A DNA stretch of 64,000 nucleotides, taken from assembly GCA_944470555.2 (NCBI GenBank), contig OX104129.1:44611998-44675997 (forward strand). Direction: 5' to 3'. This document shows positions 48,865 to 62,190 of this stretch, in pieces (the stretch's first letter is position 1; each line of letters begins with the position of its first letter). The DNA comes from Heterobilharzia americana (taxonomy: Eukaryota > Platyhelminthes > Trematoda > Strigeidida > Schistosomatidae). A program made the translations under genes and the position numbers. Under the pieces are notes generated by a model. That model made no database searches and had not been told where the DNA came from. It saw only the letters and a list, made by a program, of their open reading frames with translations.

Positions 48865-49215
48865 GATAGGAGAAGGATCTAGGAAGCGCATCTCGTCCTG
48901 TTTGTGACTCGTCAGCTGGATGTACCTGCACTCCAGTGGTGTTGTTCATACTGATAATCAAACTTCTTACCCATTGTTTCAAACGCCAAGGCGTTATCCA
49001 CTATGCCACGGATGAACGATAGCCCACTTCTTGTCTTATTGGGAACAACATCGTTAGGGTGCAGGTATGTCCAGCTGACGAGTTCCAAATAAGACAAAAC
49101 GCTCGTTCTGGATTCTTCTGCTGGCCACAGCCAACCAAATTATCATAAATAACATTCAGGCAATATCGAGGCATCCGCATAGGAGCCCATTTGCTAATAG
49201 AGGTCGAACAATCTG
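48865..49215. mobile_element. Sm-alpha-like SINE with opposed hammerhead motifs
   Basis: The two ends are inverse copies of each other over about 80 bp. On the - strand, 48,930 to 48,872 reads ACATCCAGCTGACGAGTCAC then AAACAGGACGAGATGCGC (CTGANGA intact, GAAA changed to GAGA). On the + strand, 49,066-49,125 reads ATGTCCAGCTGACGAGTTCC then AAATAAGACAAAACGCTCG and TTCTGGATTC (CTGANGA intact, GAAA changed to AAAA). Between them the - strand has an A-box-like GGCATAGTGGATAACGCC (49,002-48,985). The CGAGGCATCCGCATAGGAG module follows on the + strand at about 49,167-49,185. Each motif lacks at least one essential core base. Confidence 0.65.
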
Positions 49216-50699
49216 ATCCAACAAAACAAAGGAAAATAACAAGTATGTCAATAAATAGTAATCCTTATTTATTAATTAATAACAATCAACTTGTATAATA
49301 ATTAGGTGTAGGGATCCCACTGTAGCAGTTGGGCATTACACGGTATTTTTATAAAACGCCTAATATATATGAGTATAAGAATAGTTGGTCCGAACTCTGA
49401 TTTGCCAGAAAAAGTTAGTTATCTGAATCAAAAGGGGAACGGAGTCTCAAAATTCAAATTAAGCTACTAAAATAGAGGAGTACAGTTAATCATTTGAAAG
49501 GTTTCATTCATATTAGCATTCATCTATTTTGAATGTATTAAATTTATGTCGGTAGTTACTTCCAAGTTTTAGTTGAACCTATCAATGTTTTTCATTAGGA
49601 ATCTTTCATGATTGAGTTGGTCCAAACAAACAAAAATTGAATTAGAATTGAAATTTATTTAGCACTACACCATCACAATATTTTTGTCGTCGGAATATGT
49701 GATCGTCTGAAAGGTCAATCGCTGTATAAATTCATTTCATAAAAAGCCAAATATTATCACTTTGATTTTAAATTAACAGATGATTTCAATGCATGTAGTG
49801 AAAATACAGTTGGACGGGATATTTTAATTTGATGACGTGCTGAAAGTCTTTTCTATCTGCAGCAACCTGTGCTCCTATATTTTGATTCTAAGAATATACA
49901 TTTTGAGTAAATACCATTAGTCCATGATAATTATCCTTAAATTATCTAAATACTATATTGCTGAGTTCAAGAGGAACAAAATATTTATCTTAAGTTTGAA
50001 AACGACTTCATAGAATAAAAATTTTGTTATCAGATAGCATACTGTGTTGTATTTTCATGCAAGATCTTTTGTTAGATATATTTTCCAGTGATACAGCTAT
50101 ACTTAATGGATAAATAATGAATCATAGTAATTTAAGCTGTTTCGCTGTGAATTGTTTCACAGGGATGGTCTAATGTGGAATAGTATTCTCCCACTGTGAC
50201 CAGATCTTACTCATACACTATCTGAAAGTATTTTTCATGAGAAATGTCACTGAAAAATTATCTAGTACTACTATTGTCGCAGTAGCATAGTTATTTTTCC
50301 ATTTATCATTTCTGTTACTTATCATTTCGCTTGACAAAGAAACGCTATTGTATGACTACTCGCACGAAAACAGGTATTTTTTAGTTATTTTCATTGCAAA
50401 TCAAGCCTTGTATTTCAAATGAACTCAGTTTTTTTTTCTGACTGTTTCATGATAAACTCTCTTGTTACTTTTTCATAACCAGATTCATTTTTACTCATCT
50501 TTCTAATAGTTACTGAAAATATTACCTTCCATTTATAAATTTATATTTTAAATCTGGACAATGTAACTTGAAGACGTAGACTATCTGAAAAGTGTGATGT
50601 ATTTGTGCTATGCATTTCAAAAATCTGATTACACACTTACTTGTTATGGCATTTTATGTTAAGGCTGGAAGTGGAGGAAGGAAAAATATGACACAAAAA

Positions 50700-52800
50700 A
50701 AGATACTGAAGGGAGAATGAGGTATGAAGACAACTTTTGTAATACAAGGAGATAAGAACTACCAGGGTAGGTTTAGCGTAAGGACAGACTATTTTTGAAC
50801 ACACAGAGATGGCTGAAATTTGTGTATGGCTAGCTTTTCAGTAAAGCTATATGTACGCTCTTGACAGTTTCAATTTAAAACTGTGAAGGTTGTTTTAATA
50901 TCAAGCCTTTGAACTTCATCAGCATGTTTTGCAATGGACGATGATGGTTGTCTGCCATCTGTGCTTATAGACTTTTTGAATCTAGCTGTTTTTGTAACTA
51001 TTTTGGTACATGTTCCCTCACTCTCAGGTGCAAATTTTGATTAGTCCTCCCTATGTATGTTGACAAACACAAAGGGATGTGATGTAATCGTTTATAGAGT
51101 GTTGAGATCTGTGTTGAAACATCTGTTTGATGGTAAGCCTAGTTGCATGGTATGTTTTGCTAACGGTAGACCTAAGCCTTTGTTTTAAAATCACACTGTA
51201 AGATTTCCCTTTCACTGATAGTGTGATACAAACCTATTTCATCAGGATACATCACAGATTAGATTTCAGTGCCGGCTGATTTCGCGACAGTTTAGGAACT
51301 CCAGTGGTTATCCATTTCCTACTAATGTTACCGACAGTACTTTGATGGTATCATCCATTTAGTCTGTCATACTGATACACTGGATCCCTTTGAATAGGCA
51401 CACTACCAAACCTCACTTTTATTGAAGTAGACAAAAACTATCCAAACTCAAATACTAACGTGACGGACGAGGTTTCTTGTAAAGATGTTAGTTGTACAAA
51501 GACAGTCAGCACAAAGCTGTAGGTCTAGGTTTCGTGCTTGTTTTAACTCGTCAGTAAGGAGTATGTGCAGCCTCGATGGAAGTGATGTCCTACCTGATGT
51601 CTGATTCCTCGTCACCCCGTGTTGCCGTTAGAGATTTTACTGCTGGGCTCTTAGGGTCACGAGTGATCTCTTGTAGAACTGGGTTAGGTGCACTGGTTGG
51701 TTGCCGGATGATAATCAATTAATGTAGGTTTCCTGTACATTGGCAGTTTTAATTAACCATGTTTCTTATGACTCAGGAGTATATACAAGATCGTCAGGCG
51801 GTCGTCTTTCTCTTTTTACGTTAAGAGCAAATTGTTTTTTAAGGCATTAAGTCTTTCTAGCAAACATATCCCATCTTCATGCTTGCCATATTTCACAATT
51901 AGATCATCAGCATATCTCTTGCAAAATGGAGCTTTACTGATGAAACCACCAGCCAAGCCTTCAATATATGACATACAAATATCAGCTAGCAATGCTCCAA
52001 AGGGACTCACCACTGCCACACCATCACTTTGTCGCAAACGTTCCCTTTTACATATGAAATGAACTTTATCAATGCACAATAATAGCAGTTCTTTCAAACA
52101 CGTAAAAGGGATAGGGAAAGGAAAATCCTTAAGAGATTTGTGATTCCAAAGAATGTCAATGGTTTTAATTAGATGCATATTGGTAAATAAGCAGTTGACA
52201 TCAAAGGAGTATAACCTCTCTCCTTTGACATTAATAGAAATAAGATCAACAACTTCGAAAGTGTCTTTTAAAGAAAGTTTTCACAATCCATTTCGAAAAG
52301 GAATTGAAATGTTTTCTAACAATTTCACCATTTTATATGTAGGTGAAAGACATATGGACAGTATAGGGCATAAAGTAATGGTAGTTTTATGGATTTAAGG
52401 CAATCCATACAGTTTAAGTAACTCGAACCCATTAGGTTTGAGGCACATGAATCCTTCCATGCTGACAACATTCGTATTCAAAACGTTTACTAAATTTGAT
52501 GTTACTTTACTTTCTTATTTTCTTAGTTTGTCCAACGAAATGTCAGTCTTAAATTTACTTTCATCACTTAGGATGAACACCACCCTGTTTTTGTAATCAC
52601 ATTTATTCGTCTTTATTGTACCTGAACCTTGGTCGGGATTGAGAATGATTACATCAGATTTATTCTGAAGTTCGTTTAGGGCTTGAAGTTAGAATGCTTC
52701 TTTTTCTTGAGCCTGAACTACGGAAACGATGAGTATGTTGATGTTTATTCTTGAATAAAATGTCATTCACTAAGTAGCTTGTTATTAAAATGTTGATCTG
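50700..52800 (-). pseudogene. Decayed Penelope-like element (RT plus GIY-YIG endonuclease)
   Basis: Reading downwards on the - strand: VIILNPDQGSGTI and NRVVFILSDESKFK (near 52,650-52,550); a YGLP-stop-IHK block with CPILSICLSPTYKMVKLLEN (near 52,400-52,310); YSFDVNCLFTNMHLIKTIDI (near 52,210-52,150). Next come SDGVAVVSPFGALLADICMS (near 52,030-51,970) and the catalytic KRYADDLIVKYGKHEDGICL (51,915-51,860). Several hundred bases on, the endonuclease appears as STYIGRTNQNLHLRVREHVP (near 51,065-51,010), followed by a tail ending near 50,720. This is the full RT-to-GIY-YIG order of a PLE with YADD intact, but with many stops and frameshifts. It lies antisense within intron 2. Confidence 0.85.
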
Positions 52801-55162
52801 AAAGTGATGTTTATGGTCGCAAATAACAGTCCTGAAAATGTTTAAAATTTATCATTGAAGCACTATATGTTTATCTACTGTCTTAAAGGGGAATATGTGG
52901 TTTATATATCAGTTTCTATAGTAATCCAAGTGTTACCATACCAACAGCTAGGATGATCCGTTTAGTTTAATGTCATGTATAGTAAAGATTTCATTTGGTT
53001 GCAGGGATTCATTTTTGCTTCTCTACCGAAATAGGAGAAGATGGAGAATAAAATGCTGTGTTAATAGAACCAACAAAGGGCCAAAAATTTCTAAATAATG
53101 TTAAGGATGTTGGAGATTACAAGCAATTTTTTCCTAGCGACAACTTATGGCGTAATAGAATGAAAATTTTCAGAAAATGGTTTTTCAATTGAACTATTAT
53201 GAAAAAGGAGACTGAAAATGTTAGGTGGATTGTTAATATAAAATATTAAGTGCAAAAGTACTTAAAATTAACTGTGAATTTTGAGACAAATATTCCAAAT
53301 TGATATAAATATCTATAAGGAATCAAAAAATTTTAGGCGATAGTTTCACAATTATTAGATTTTAATATACCTAAAGGTTTGCCTAAGCAGATGGCTTCCG
53401 ATATCGGTATCTTTACAGTGAGAACAAGAAAAACCTCAAAATTAATTATCTGTATTGAACAAATTTAATTTTGAATAAACTGTTTATTTTCTACCTCAAA
53501 TAATAACTGATAGAATTATTTAGTTATATCAGTATGTAAGCGATTTAGGTCAGAAATAAAATTAAAGAGGAGCATATTGAAAACATTTGACACCAGGAAC
53601 CAGACAGTGTATTGTCGTGGTCGCAACGGATACATATGTAACTTAGGATCGCTAGTTTCACCTTGACATAAAGTTACTTAGAAGATGCTGACCCCAAAGT
53701 TTGCTGAAATTAAGCACTCATTCACATCAGTGGTAAAGTATTCAGTCAGCTACATCTTACACTTTATCAATAAGTAAATAAGTTCAAAACGTTCAGATTC
53801 GCCTTGATAATACTTTACAGTAAAAGCTGATAATCATTTGGAAATATGTATCTTACACCATCAAAATGAATTAAATGAAACATATAAATCAGTTGGTAAT
53901 ATCCATTTCCATACGTGTGATCTAATGACCCACCATTTCACACACCTTTTTCCCTGATATTGTAGTTTTATCTATCAAACAAATAAATAACACAGGAATG
54001 ATCTTTGAAATAGATATTTTCGCATCAAAAAATGAACAAAATAAAGAAGAAATAGCAAAAACACAGGGTCTTATAAGTGAAACCAAGCGCATGAAAACGA
54101 GCATATAATTACAGATCACTTAATAAGACACATTAATTGTTAACACACACACCATGACTTTATTAAAATGAGGATGATGAGTGAAATTCAGACAAAACAA
54201 TGAAATTGAGTGTGTATTATAGAACATCAGTCAAATAAACCTGCTTGAAAACTAAAATGATACAACTTCTCTGATATGCAGTCCTGTCTTTTGTGAACTC
54301 AGTAGATTGGATAAAATGTCAGTAAGAGTTGTACACCTCATTTTGAGTATATTGTGGTGTTGTTTGAACCTACTACTTATATGTAATCCTTTAATAAGAA
54401 CTTGTGATAATTCCTAATCGTCCTAGGAAAACGTTCTTTGGTTGTATAGAGGTTATTAATTAAATAATCAGATATTGTCGTGTAGTAAAGAAGGCAGCTG
54501 TTTACCTCCCCTTATATAAATGCGTTCTCATCTTTTCCATACATCATCACTTCAGAAATAGTTAGAGATGTTTTTTAAGTATATGCGTATCATATAAGTT
54601 ACCTATGTTACATTTTTTTTATTTACGAGAAAGTGTTTAAAAGTAATGAAACTACACGCATTCAATTTACTTGAAATGACAATCTATATGGAATCTACTT
54701 CAGTCAAATTAGGAATTTCGGCAAAACCAGTTGAGAAGATATACGTCACTTAGTGGCGTAGACTAACACCAAAATCTACTTACAAAATAACTCACACTGG
54801 AGAATTAATAAAACCAACAGAAGATTTAAGCCTGGAAAAAATGTTTACTCTTATCTTATTAGCAAAACACTTATGTACTGATGGACTATGTCGCTCTAAA
54901 AGCTGTAGACTACCTGGTTAGAGTCTCCGAGACGAAAAGAATCAGTAGTTAACGTCTCTTCGTGACAGGGCTGAAAATCGGTCACGGTGGCGCAGGTATA
55001 TACCTTTTTTGACATCTGAAAAAAACTTAAATATTTGCACTGACCCTTATCTTCAGACTGTTTCTTCTCTCACACTACTTCATTTACTTTAGTATCACGC
55101 TTATTTTACTATTGTGATGTATTTTTGTGCGAGGTTCTGCGCGGATTGTGTCAGTCAATCAG

Positions 55163-55163
<1 letters not shown>

Positions 55164-55232
<69 letters not shown>
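55164..55232. repeat. (TA)n microsatellite, 69 bp
   Basis: Perfect TA alternation of about 34 units. It creates artificial open frames of alternating Tyr and Ile codons. Confidence 0.97.
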
Positions 55233-55234
<2 letters not shown>

Positions 55235-56861
55235 AGTTATTACCGTTGCAACAGCTTACAAATTGTTCTGCCATTTATTCATCCACATGCCAATACATTT
55301 TCTTTAAATTATTAGTTTTGAGAATATTGCGTAAATTTGTAAGTTGACGTTAGTGAAATAAGACAAAAATTTACAGAAATGTTTTTTTCACTAAACAACA
55401 GTTAAATGTTACATTACTTTGGTTTAAAGTATGTAGCTACTTGGGTAAGGCGTGAGAACAATTGTTAACCAGGCATATGTTGATATCCTAATGACTGAGT
55501 CTCAAAAAGATGTGATAACAGCAGACTTCAGTTTAGTAAATCACATTGTTACTCATTTGTACGTATGAAATGATAACTTAAGAAGAATACGCCAGCGATT
55601 TCCAAAAATAATCACAAGCTCACTAGATAATGACACAAAAGTTACAGACCTTTTCACTCATAAAAATAAAACTAATCGTGACTACTCAGAACAGAAACAC
55701 TGGTCCTTCTTTAGTCAAAACCAAGATCTGAGTCATTATAAATATGCTATGGACATAATATTAAAAAAATCTAGAACTTTGTCTAAATTTATGCGAATCA
55801 CTGGATGTGTCACACTGTTTTCGTGCAGGAATTTGATTACTAGACCTCAGTGGTTATTTGTGCACCCATCATAAGGCCTCGAATCACTTCAAATAGGCAT
55901 TTTCTCAGCATATTTAACATTATTTACCCTTAACTAATGCGTATAAATAACCAAAACATCTAGTTAGGTGACAGGTTCTCATTATATAACTCTCAAACTG
56001 AAAGTTTGTATCTGTTTACCTACTGACTGAACAACAAATATAAAGATGCCTAATTTTATTTTCATCAAAATATATACAGTATTTGAGCAAAAAAGACAAG
56101 ACAAATGTTTACACTTACATAAAAAACATTCCACCCTTTTTGAAGCATTGATAATGTACATGGAAATAGCGCATCTGAAGACTACGGTTCAAATGTTGTT
56201 AAGCTGGTTAAACTTAGGTCATTACTTATGTAATGCTTTCCTACAACGAAAATCAATGAGAAGTCTGTTTCACTAAGCCTTCTGAAGCAAATATTTTAAT
56301 TCTTTGAATGTCAAGTGTTCGACTTGCATAAGAATATAAGAAAATCTAATGGTCTTTTGTATCAGATTTTGAAAGCTTTGATTTACAAAAGTGATGGTGT
56401 TAACCAGCTTAATCACTGTAGTTAAGCCTCTAAATACAAAATTAGTGCAATAAGCGTCAATGATTTCAAATATTTTAAAAGGCCATCGAAATATTGTCGG
56501 TAAGGAACATTCTTATAAGAACTGCTATGTATTAAAACGTGCCATTGAGAAGGTTGTAAAGAATGTCTGTGGTAAAACAAGTATTGCAATTAAAATTTCA
56601 TCTTCTAAATCCTAGAACTAATTAAAAATTAATTTTATAAAATTTCTAATGATTCGAACTAAAATTTACAATTAAACATGAATTGTATCTCGAGTTATTG
56701 TTTCATCATTCCCTCTTCCTCTCTATCCTAATATATTATAAAAATTCATTTTCAAAATAAGTGGGAAAAAGCCAAAAAAGATAATTTAAATAAGTCAGAA
56801 CTAAATAAGGAGAGATAATAAATTCAACAGTATTCTGAAGATAGTAGAAATCTTATTTTGA

Positions 56862-56864
<3 letters not shown>

Positions 56865-56900
<36 letters not shown>
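56865..56900. repeat. (AT)n microsatellite, 36 bp
   Basis: Perfect AT alternation, 18 units. Confidence 0.97.
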
Positions 56901-56902
<2 letters not shown>

Positions 56903-59900
56903 AAATCTCCCAATAAAAAAGTCACAATAAAACGTTTCCTTCTTTTCAAGAAAAATGTCTCATGAGAAATTAGTTAATCAGACAAAATTTGCCTATGCTT
57001 TCGTTCAACCTGCTTTACACAAATAGAAAAAGGGGATGGCTTTCGCTCGCGTATATGTTCTTATATTTGCACGCATACATGTATCAACACACTTATCAAC
57101 GCTCATATACATATATATCTGAATATTTTATTTCCCAGCTACTACTACTTCACTTATGATTATCTGTTTATATAAATTTATCTAACTTCCTCCTCTAAAT
57201 CTTCCTGTTCAATCTTAAGGAACAGTTTAATTAGCTTAAACAATAAATGTGTAACTTTTGTTGCGGATACCTCATTCGACTGTCTTCCAAAATATATGCA
57301 AGAAACGCTATATATTGCCATTAAACATCTTGCTGATGTACAGTGAAAATGGTACGCCAAGTAACTGAGGACTATAAAATGATCATTTCTAACATTTAAA
57401 GAAGAAAAAAAGTTTGTGAAAAACCAATATTTAGGTGGTATTCTTGGGGAAAATCTATAGATAGGCAAAACTAGATCAAGCAACATAGGACCTTATATTT
57501 AAAAATTGGTTTTTCAGATTTTTATATTGTCACTTAACATAGAAAGAACAATCCAAGATAGATAAAAAACTAAGCGACAAAACACTTCGTTTCCAATGTA
57601 TTTTGTGACTGGTTTCACACTAAATATAGTATTTTCAAAGAAAACAACATCCACACATGAATTTGGTGGTAATAAAATAAATAAAAACACACCAAGTTTG
57701 AAATATTACTATCAGCAAAAACGATTAGGCTTTACATGTCTAGATTATTGTCAAAATCCAGTAAACGATTGCTACATCTATTTGTTGACAGAAATGTTCT
57801 GATCGCAGATGTTACTTATGGCGAGACTTGGAACGACTTTATAATAATCGTTCTAGCTGACAAATTGGTTAGCTTCCAAAAGGCTTTATACTGACTTACA
57901 AGTTTTGATAAAAATCTGGCTGGTAAGAAGTGTTTCTTTTTTATTCTAGTCTACTCTGTACATCAAAAATGAGCTTCGCACTGTACTCATAGAAAGCTAA
58001 CGTGTGTGGTTATTAAATAATATAAAGAGTTTAAAAGAGGACGGATGACAGTGATCAAGAAGAAAATTGACATGCTGATAAACTTGAAGATGGTTAACAG
58101 CCGATATATTTGCACCATCATTGGTGATTCTGAGACACATCAATGAAGTAAACATGGTAGTTTATGCAGGTGGCCAACTTCAGAAAAGAAACCGAAATCT
58201 GGCATCAAAGGAGAATGAAAGATTACCTAAAACAGCCTATATAACTGCACTATGTTCAGAAAGACATTATTCTTCATTCAATATAACCTTGACAAAAAGG
58301 TTTTTGACATTTTCACTACGCCTTTTCTAAAACAAGTTTCAATATTCACCGCAACGATGTTACGAACAATTTAAATAGTCTAGACACTAATAAGTTCTTG
58401 GCAGTACATTGAATTGGCCACAACTCGCTTCTGAAGAGACAGATTACTTTGCACAACATAAAATGGAGTCCCATTTCTTTAGTATATCAGTGCCATTGAG
58501 TTTTTAGGCATTTGCAACGAAGGGTTTTTAAAAGATCTCAGAACTTTTCTAGGCAATCACAAAACAGTGTCCACAACAACTGAACGGTGCAAATTAGTCG
58601 GTAGAAGAACTTGTCTCTAATGTAAAATTATTCATCCATCAGTCATCACATTTTTCAGATAATCTACGTCTTCTAATTACATTATCCAAATTGTTGTGCA
58701 CTTTGATTGATCTTTGTTGGTTGGAAGAAATCACAAGAAAATAGTGTATTGCAGAAGAGAGCAATTGGATTTGACTTTCTATAATAAGTATGGAGGTAGT
58801 GAGTGTTGAGTGCAGTACCACCAAGGTATTTTCAAGATCCACTTGAAGACAAGCCTTAACATGAAATTATCTTTCTTATTATTGAATTCCTTTATGTCAC
58901 ATGTGTCCTTCTCCCACTTCCAGTTTTCATATATAATGCCTTAACAAGTAAATGTGTGATCGGACTGTTCGAAATGTATAACGCTAATACATCATATTTT
59001 TCAGATAATCTACGCCTTCTAACTACATTATCCAAATTCATAAAAGGGACTAATTGTTTCAAATATGCAGATCAACATTTTGCCCTATCACCTTGAAGGA
59101 TGTAATTTAACGTGGTGACGAGTTACGGTCACACTCTAAATTTCATTCATTAAATATAGTTGTATGACTGTGTGCTGTATTAAGTTGATAAACCCAGTGC
59201 GTAGTAACATGTTGTCTTGATCCCCAAGTTTTACTCTGATGTCAAACTTAAGCTTCGTTTACGAAGATATCCTTCAGGATACACAGCCTCCCTAAAACGT
59301 TTTCACAGCTTTATTTTTACTACCATGGTTCCTCAGTTGAAAGGATTTCAACTACATCTCAACAAAGCGAAATTCAAATCCTAATCATATCTCTTAGTCA
59401 AAGTGCAAAATAGCTACTCCTTCCAAGTATGATTTAACAACGCATTTAAAATTTTCTCTTATGAATACATGTCATGAATACGTACAGTTACCTCATGAAT
59501 TTCCATATCCCTGATTCTGATGTGAATATTTTAGTGTATTTAACCATTTCATACAGTCCAACGATAGTTTCTTCACTTCAAATGGCTATTTCAAGAATAA
59601 CAAATCATATACGCTAACTTTCAGTGAAACTTTCAGACAAACACTTATTCAATAGTTTTACTCATTGCATTTTAATAATGATTCGCTTTTAATCCAAATT
59701 TTAACAACTAAGTTGGCGTACAACACTATTAAGTGTTTATTACATGAAATAGGAAATGTAAGCATTTTGCAAAAAATATTATTCCAACGTTAGATATAAT
59801 AATTATTCCTTTCATAGTAATTCAAGTACTTGAGATATTTGTAGGCATCTTAAATATTTAGTTCATCTACCTGAGTTACTTTGCATGATATAATTATGAA

Positions 59901-61839
59901 TTCAGTTCTAAATGGATTAAATATTGATTCACAATATCTGTTCTTCTTATACAACTACTGATCTCGTTAAGGATATCTCACTTTACAGCTCAGTGGGATG
60001 AAATCCACACAGCTATCGATATGCAAGTTTTTCTAAAAGCAATTCTATATAGCTTTTTAGATGAACTACTGAATACATCAGAAAACTTTAAAAGGAACTT
60101 GTTCTGTTGAAGTTATCTCTTTGTTTTTAGAATAAGTGCGCGTACAAAGCTGAAATTAGGATTAACTTCATTTCATTGCATTGGAAGATGCAAAGAAAAT
60201 TTAAAGTTGGTTTCTGAAAAGATTTACTACAATGATAATGCTATTAAACTCTCATGAATAATTAGATATGTTAAAACATTTTTTATTGAAAAAATGACTT
60301 TATTATTCAGTCTTGGAAATTCAGATACTTTTTCGTCAGTTTTTCATCTAGGAAGTAGGTAGGTAATCAGGATGTACTCTTAATTCAATGTATCCATTTG
60401 TTTGTTTATGTGTAAACTAATTTATATCACATTATAATCTCATGAGCTGTCAGCGAAAGTATACACACGATTCTGTATGCTAAAATTAAAAAGTTATTCC
60501 ATGATGACAACTAACGGTGTTTTCTCATAGTTTAATGCACCTGTGTTGTTGCGTATTGTACACCTAATCTCTATTAGTTTACTTTGAATAAAACTACAAG
60601 TTTGTTACATAAGGAATTTTTTTAAGTACTGTATTATTTTTAGTGTGTATCGTATTGTTTAGCATATTACTCAGACCTTATGAAATAATTTGTCACTAAA
60701 CATTACCATGTAGTATAAACATGAGAAAAAAGACACCGAATGAGTGCAAAATGCTATTTTTGTACTATAAATCCGAAAATGAGGAAGAACAACCTAGTGT
60801 ATCGACAAACTGATGTTTATTTCCTTGACGATTGTAGCAAAAATGTACAGTTAAACCAGTTTAAGAAACATACAAATATATTTATTTCTGCTCACATTTC
60901 TATGAAGTTGCGACTAATTATAATGACTACAAGAAGTAGTGTATTGTAGGTAAAATTAACTGTAGCCTAAAATCTAAATCATTTCACTCAGCTGTTATTC
61001 ATTAGCTAGCACCACTATATTCAAAGCTAATGACCCAACTGTAGGCTTATTCGACCATAAAATCTAAAACAGAAAACCTTAATATGTGTGTTCATACAAT
61101 GATGATTTATATGCTGTAGTTCACATTTTCAATTTCCAAGACCCCACTTCTTATAATCTGGAATCTTTTTACGGAACTTTACACAGGTAAAATGAACCCG
61201 TACTAAAAGAAAACTTAAAGAAATAAAACTACTGAGGTTATGTGTCCTAAATAGGATGAAACACTTTTTCTAGCTATCATAACTAGTTGTTAACATGCGT
61301 AAGCTAGAAAACATTACTTCACAGTTTCTATCTGTTCCCATTCCCGTCTTTCACAAATTTCTATACTAATGAACTACCGTGATTAAATATATGTGGAATT
61401 GTCTATCGAGTGAATCAAAATATAGTTAATATGAACAACATGATGGTACATAAAATGAGTATCATTCTTCCATATTAAATTGTCTACTTGATATCGCCGA
61501 AAGTGATACAGTACCATTTACTGAATGACGTTATGACTACAATTTATTGTTCATATTCATATCAATAAGCATCATATGTATATGACCAATAAATTCTGCT
61601 CGGAACGCCCTTTAGTAAATATTACTGTATCATTGTTTATTGCATCACATAAACAGTCTTATATGGAAATGTATTCCACAGTGATGCACAAGCTTTATTA
61701 TTGCGTTAGTGAGTTACACCCTGGTGATTGTGTCATACCAAAAAGGTTTTCTGGTCCATTTATCTTTAGATTCTCAGAACTGATGATTGCTTTGTTTCTG
61801 ACTAACATTTAGTTTTAATGTTGTTGCTTGTATTATCTC

Positions 61840-62190
61840 GTCGCTGAGTGGACCGAAATAATTGGTTTCCATTGGCATGGTAAGAAGTAATTCAAACAAA
61901 ACCAATGTCAAGACATCCACGTATGAGCCCATATGCCAGAAGGGACTGTTCAACTTGGTTCACTTGGCGACGTGACGTTACAAGCAACTACATTAAAACT
62001 GTATCCATTACACAAAAAGTGGCTATTGTGACTCGTTGGTCTGGTGGATAACATTCTAGCTCTTCGAGCAGTCGGCCCTGATTTCGAGTCCTATCGAGAA
62101 CAACATTACTCACTTAGAGGTGGGTACATCCATAATAAAATCCTAAATAGGAAGAAATGCGAGTCTTAGATTCCATTGCTATCCACTTTC
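61840..62190 (+). mobile_element. Sm-alpha-like SINE, probably a broken tandem
   Basis: An A-box-like TGGTCTGGTGGATAACA (62,037-62,053) and a B-box-like ATTTCGAGTC (62,081-62,090) form a tRNA-type pol III promoter on the + strand. Downstream, 62,121-62,175 has the hammerhead stem II TCCTAAATAGGA intact, AGAAATGC (GAAA intact) and GAGTC then TTAGATTCCATTGC. The CTGANGA core is lost. Before the promoter, 61,842-61,880 (CTGAGTGGACCGAAATAATT, then GGTTTCCATTGGC) looks like the hammerhead of a preceding unit. The CCACGTATGAGCCCATATGCC module that normally follows it is at about 61,917-61,937. Confidence 0.6.

Noticed and set aside
55114..55347. Frames with long Tyr-Ile alternation
   Set aside because: Pure product of the TA microsatellite.
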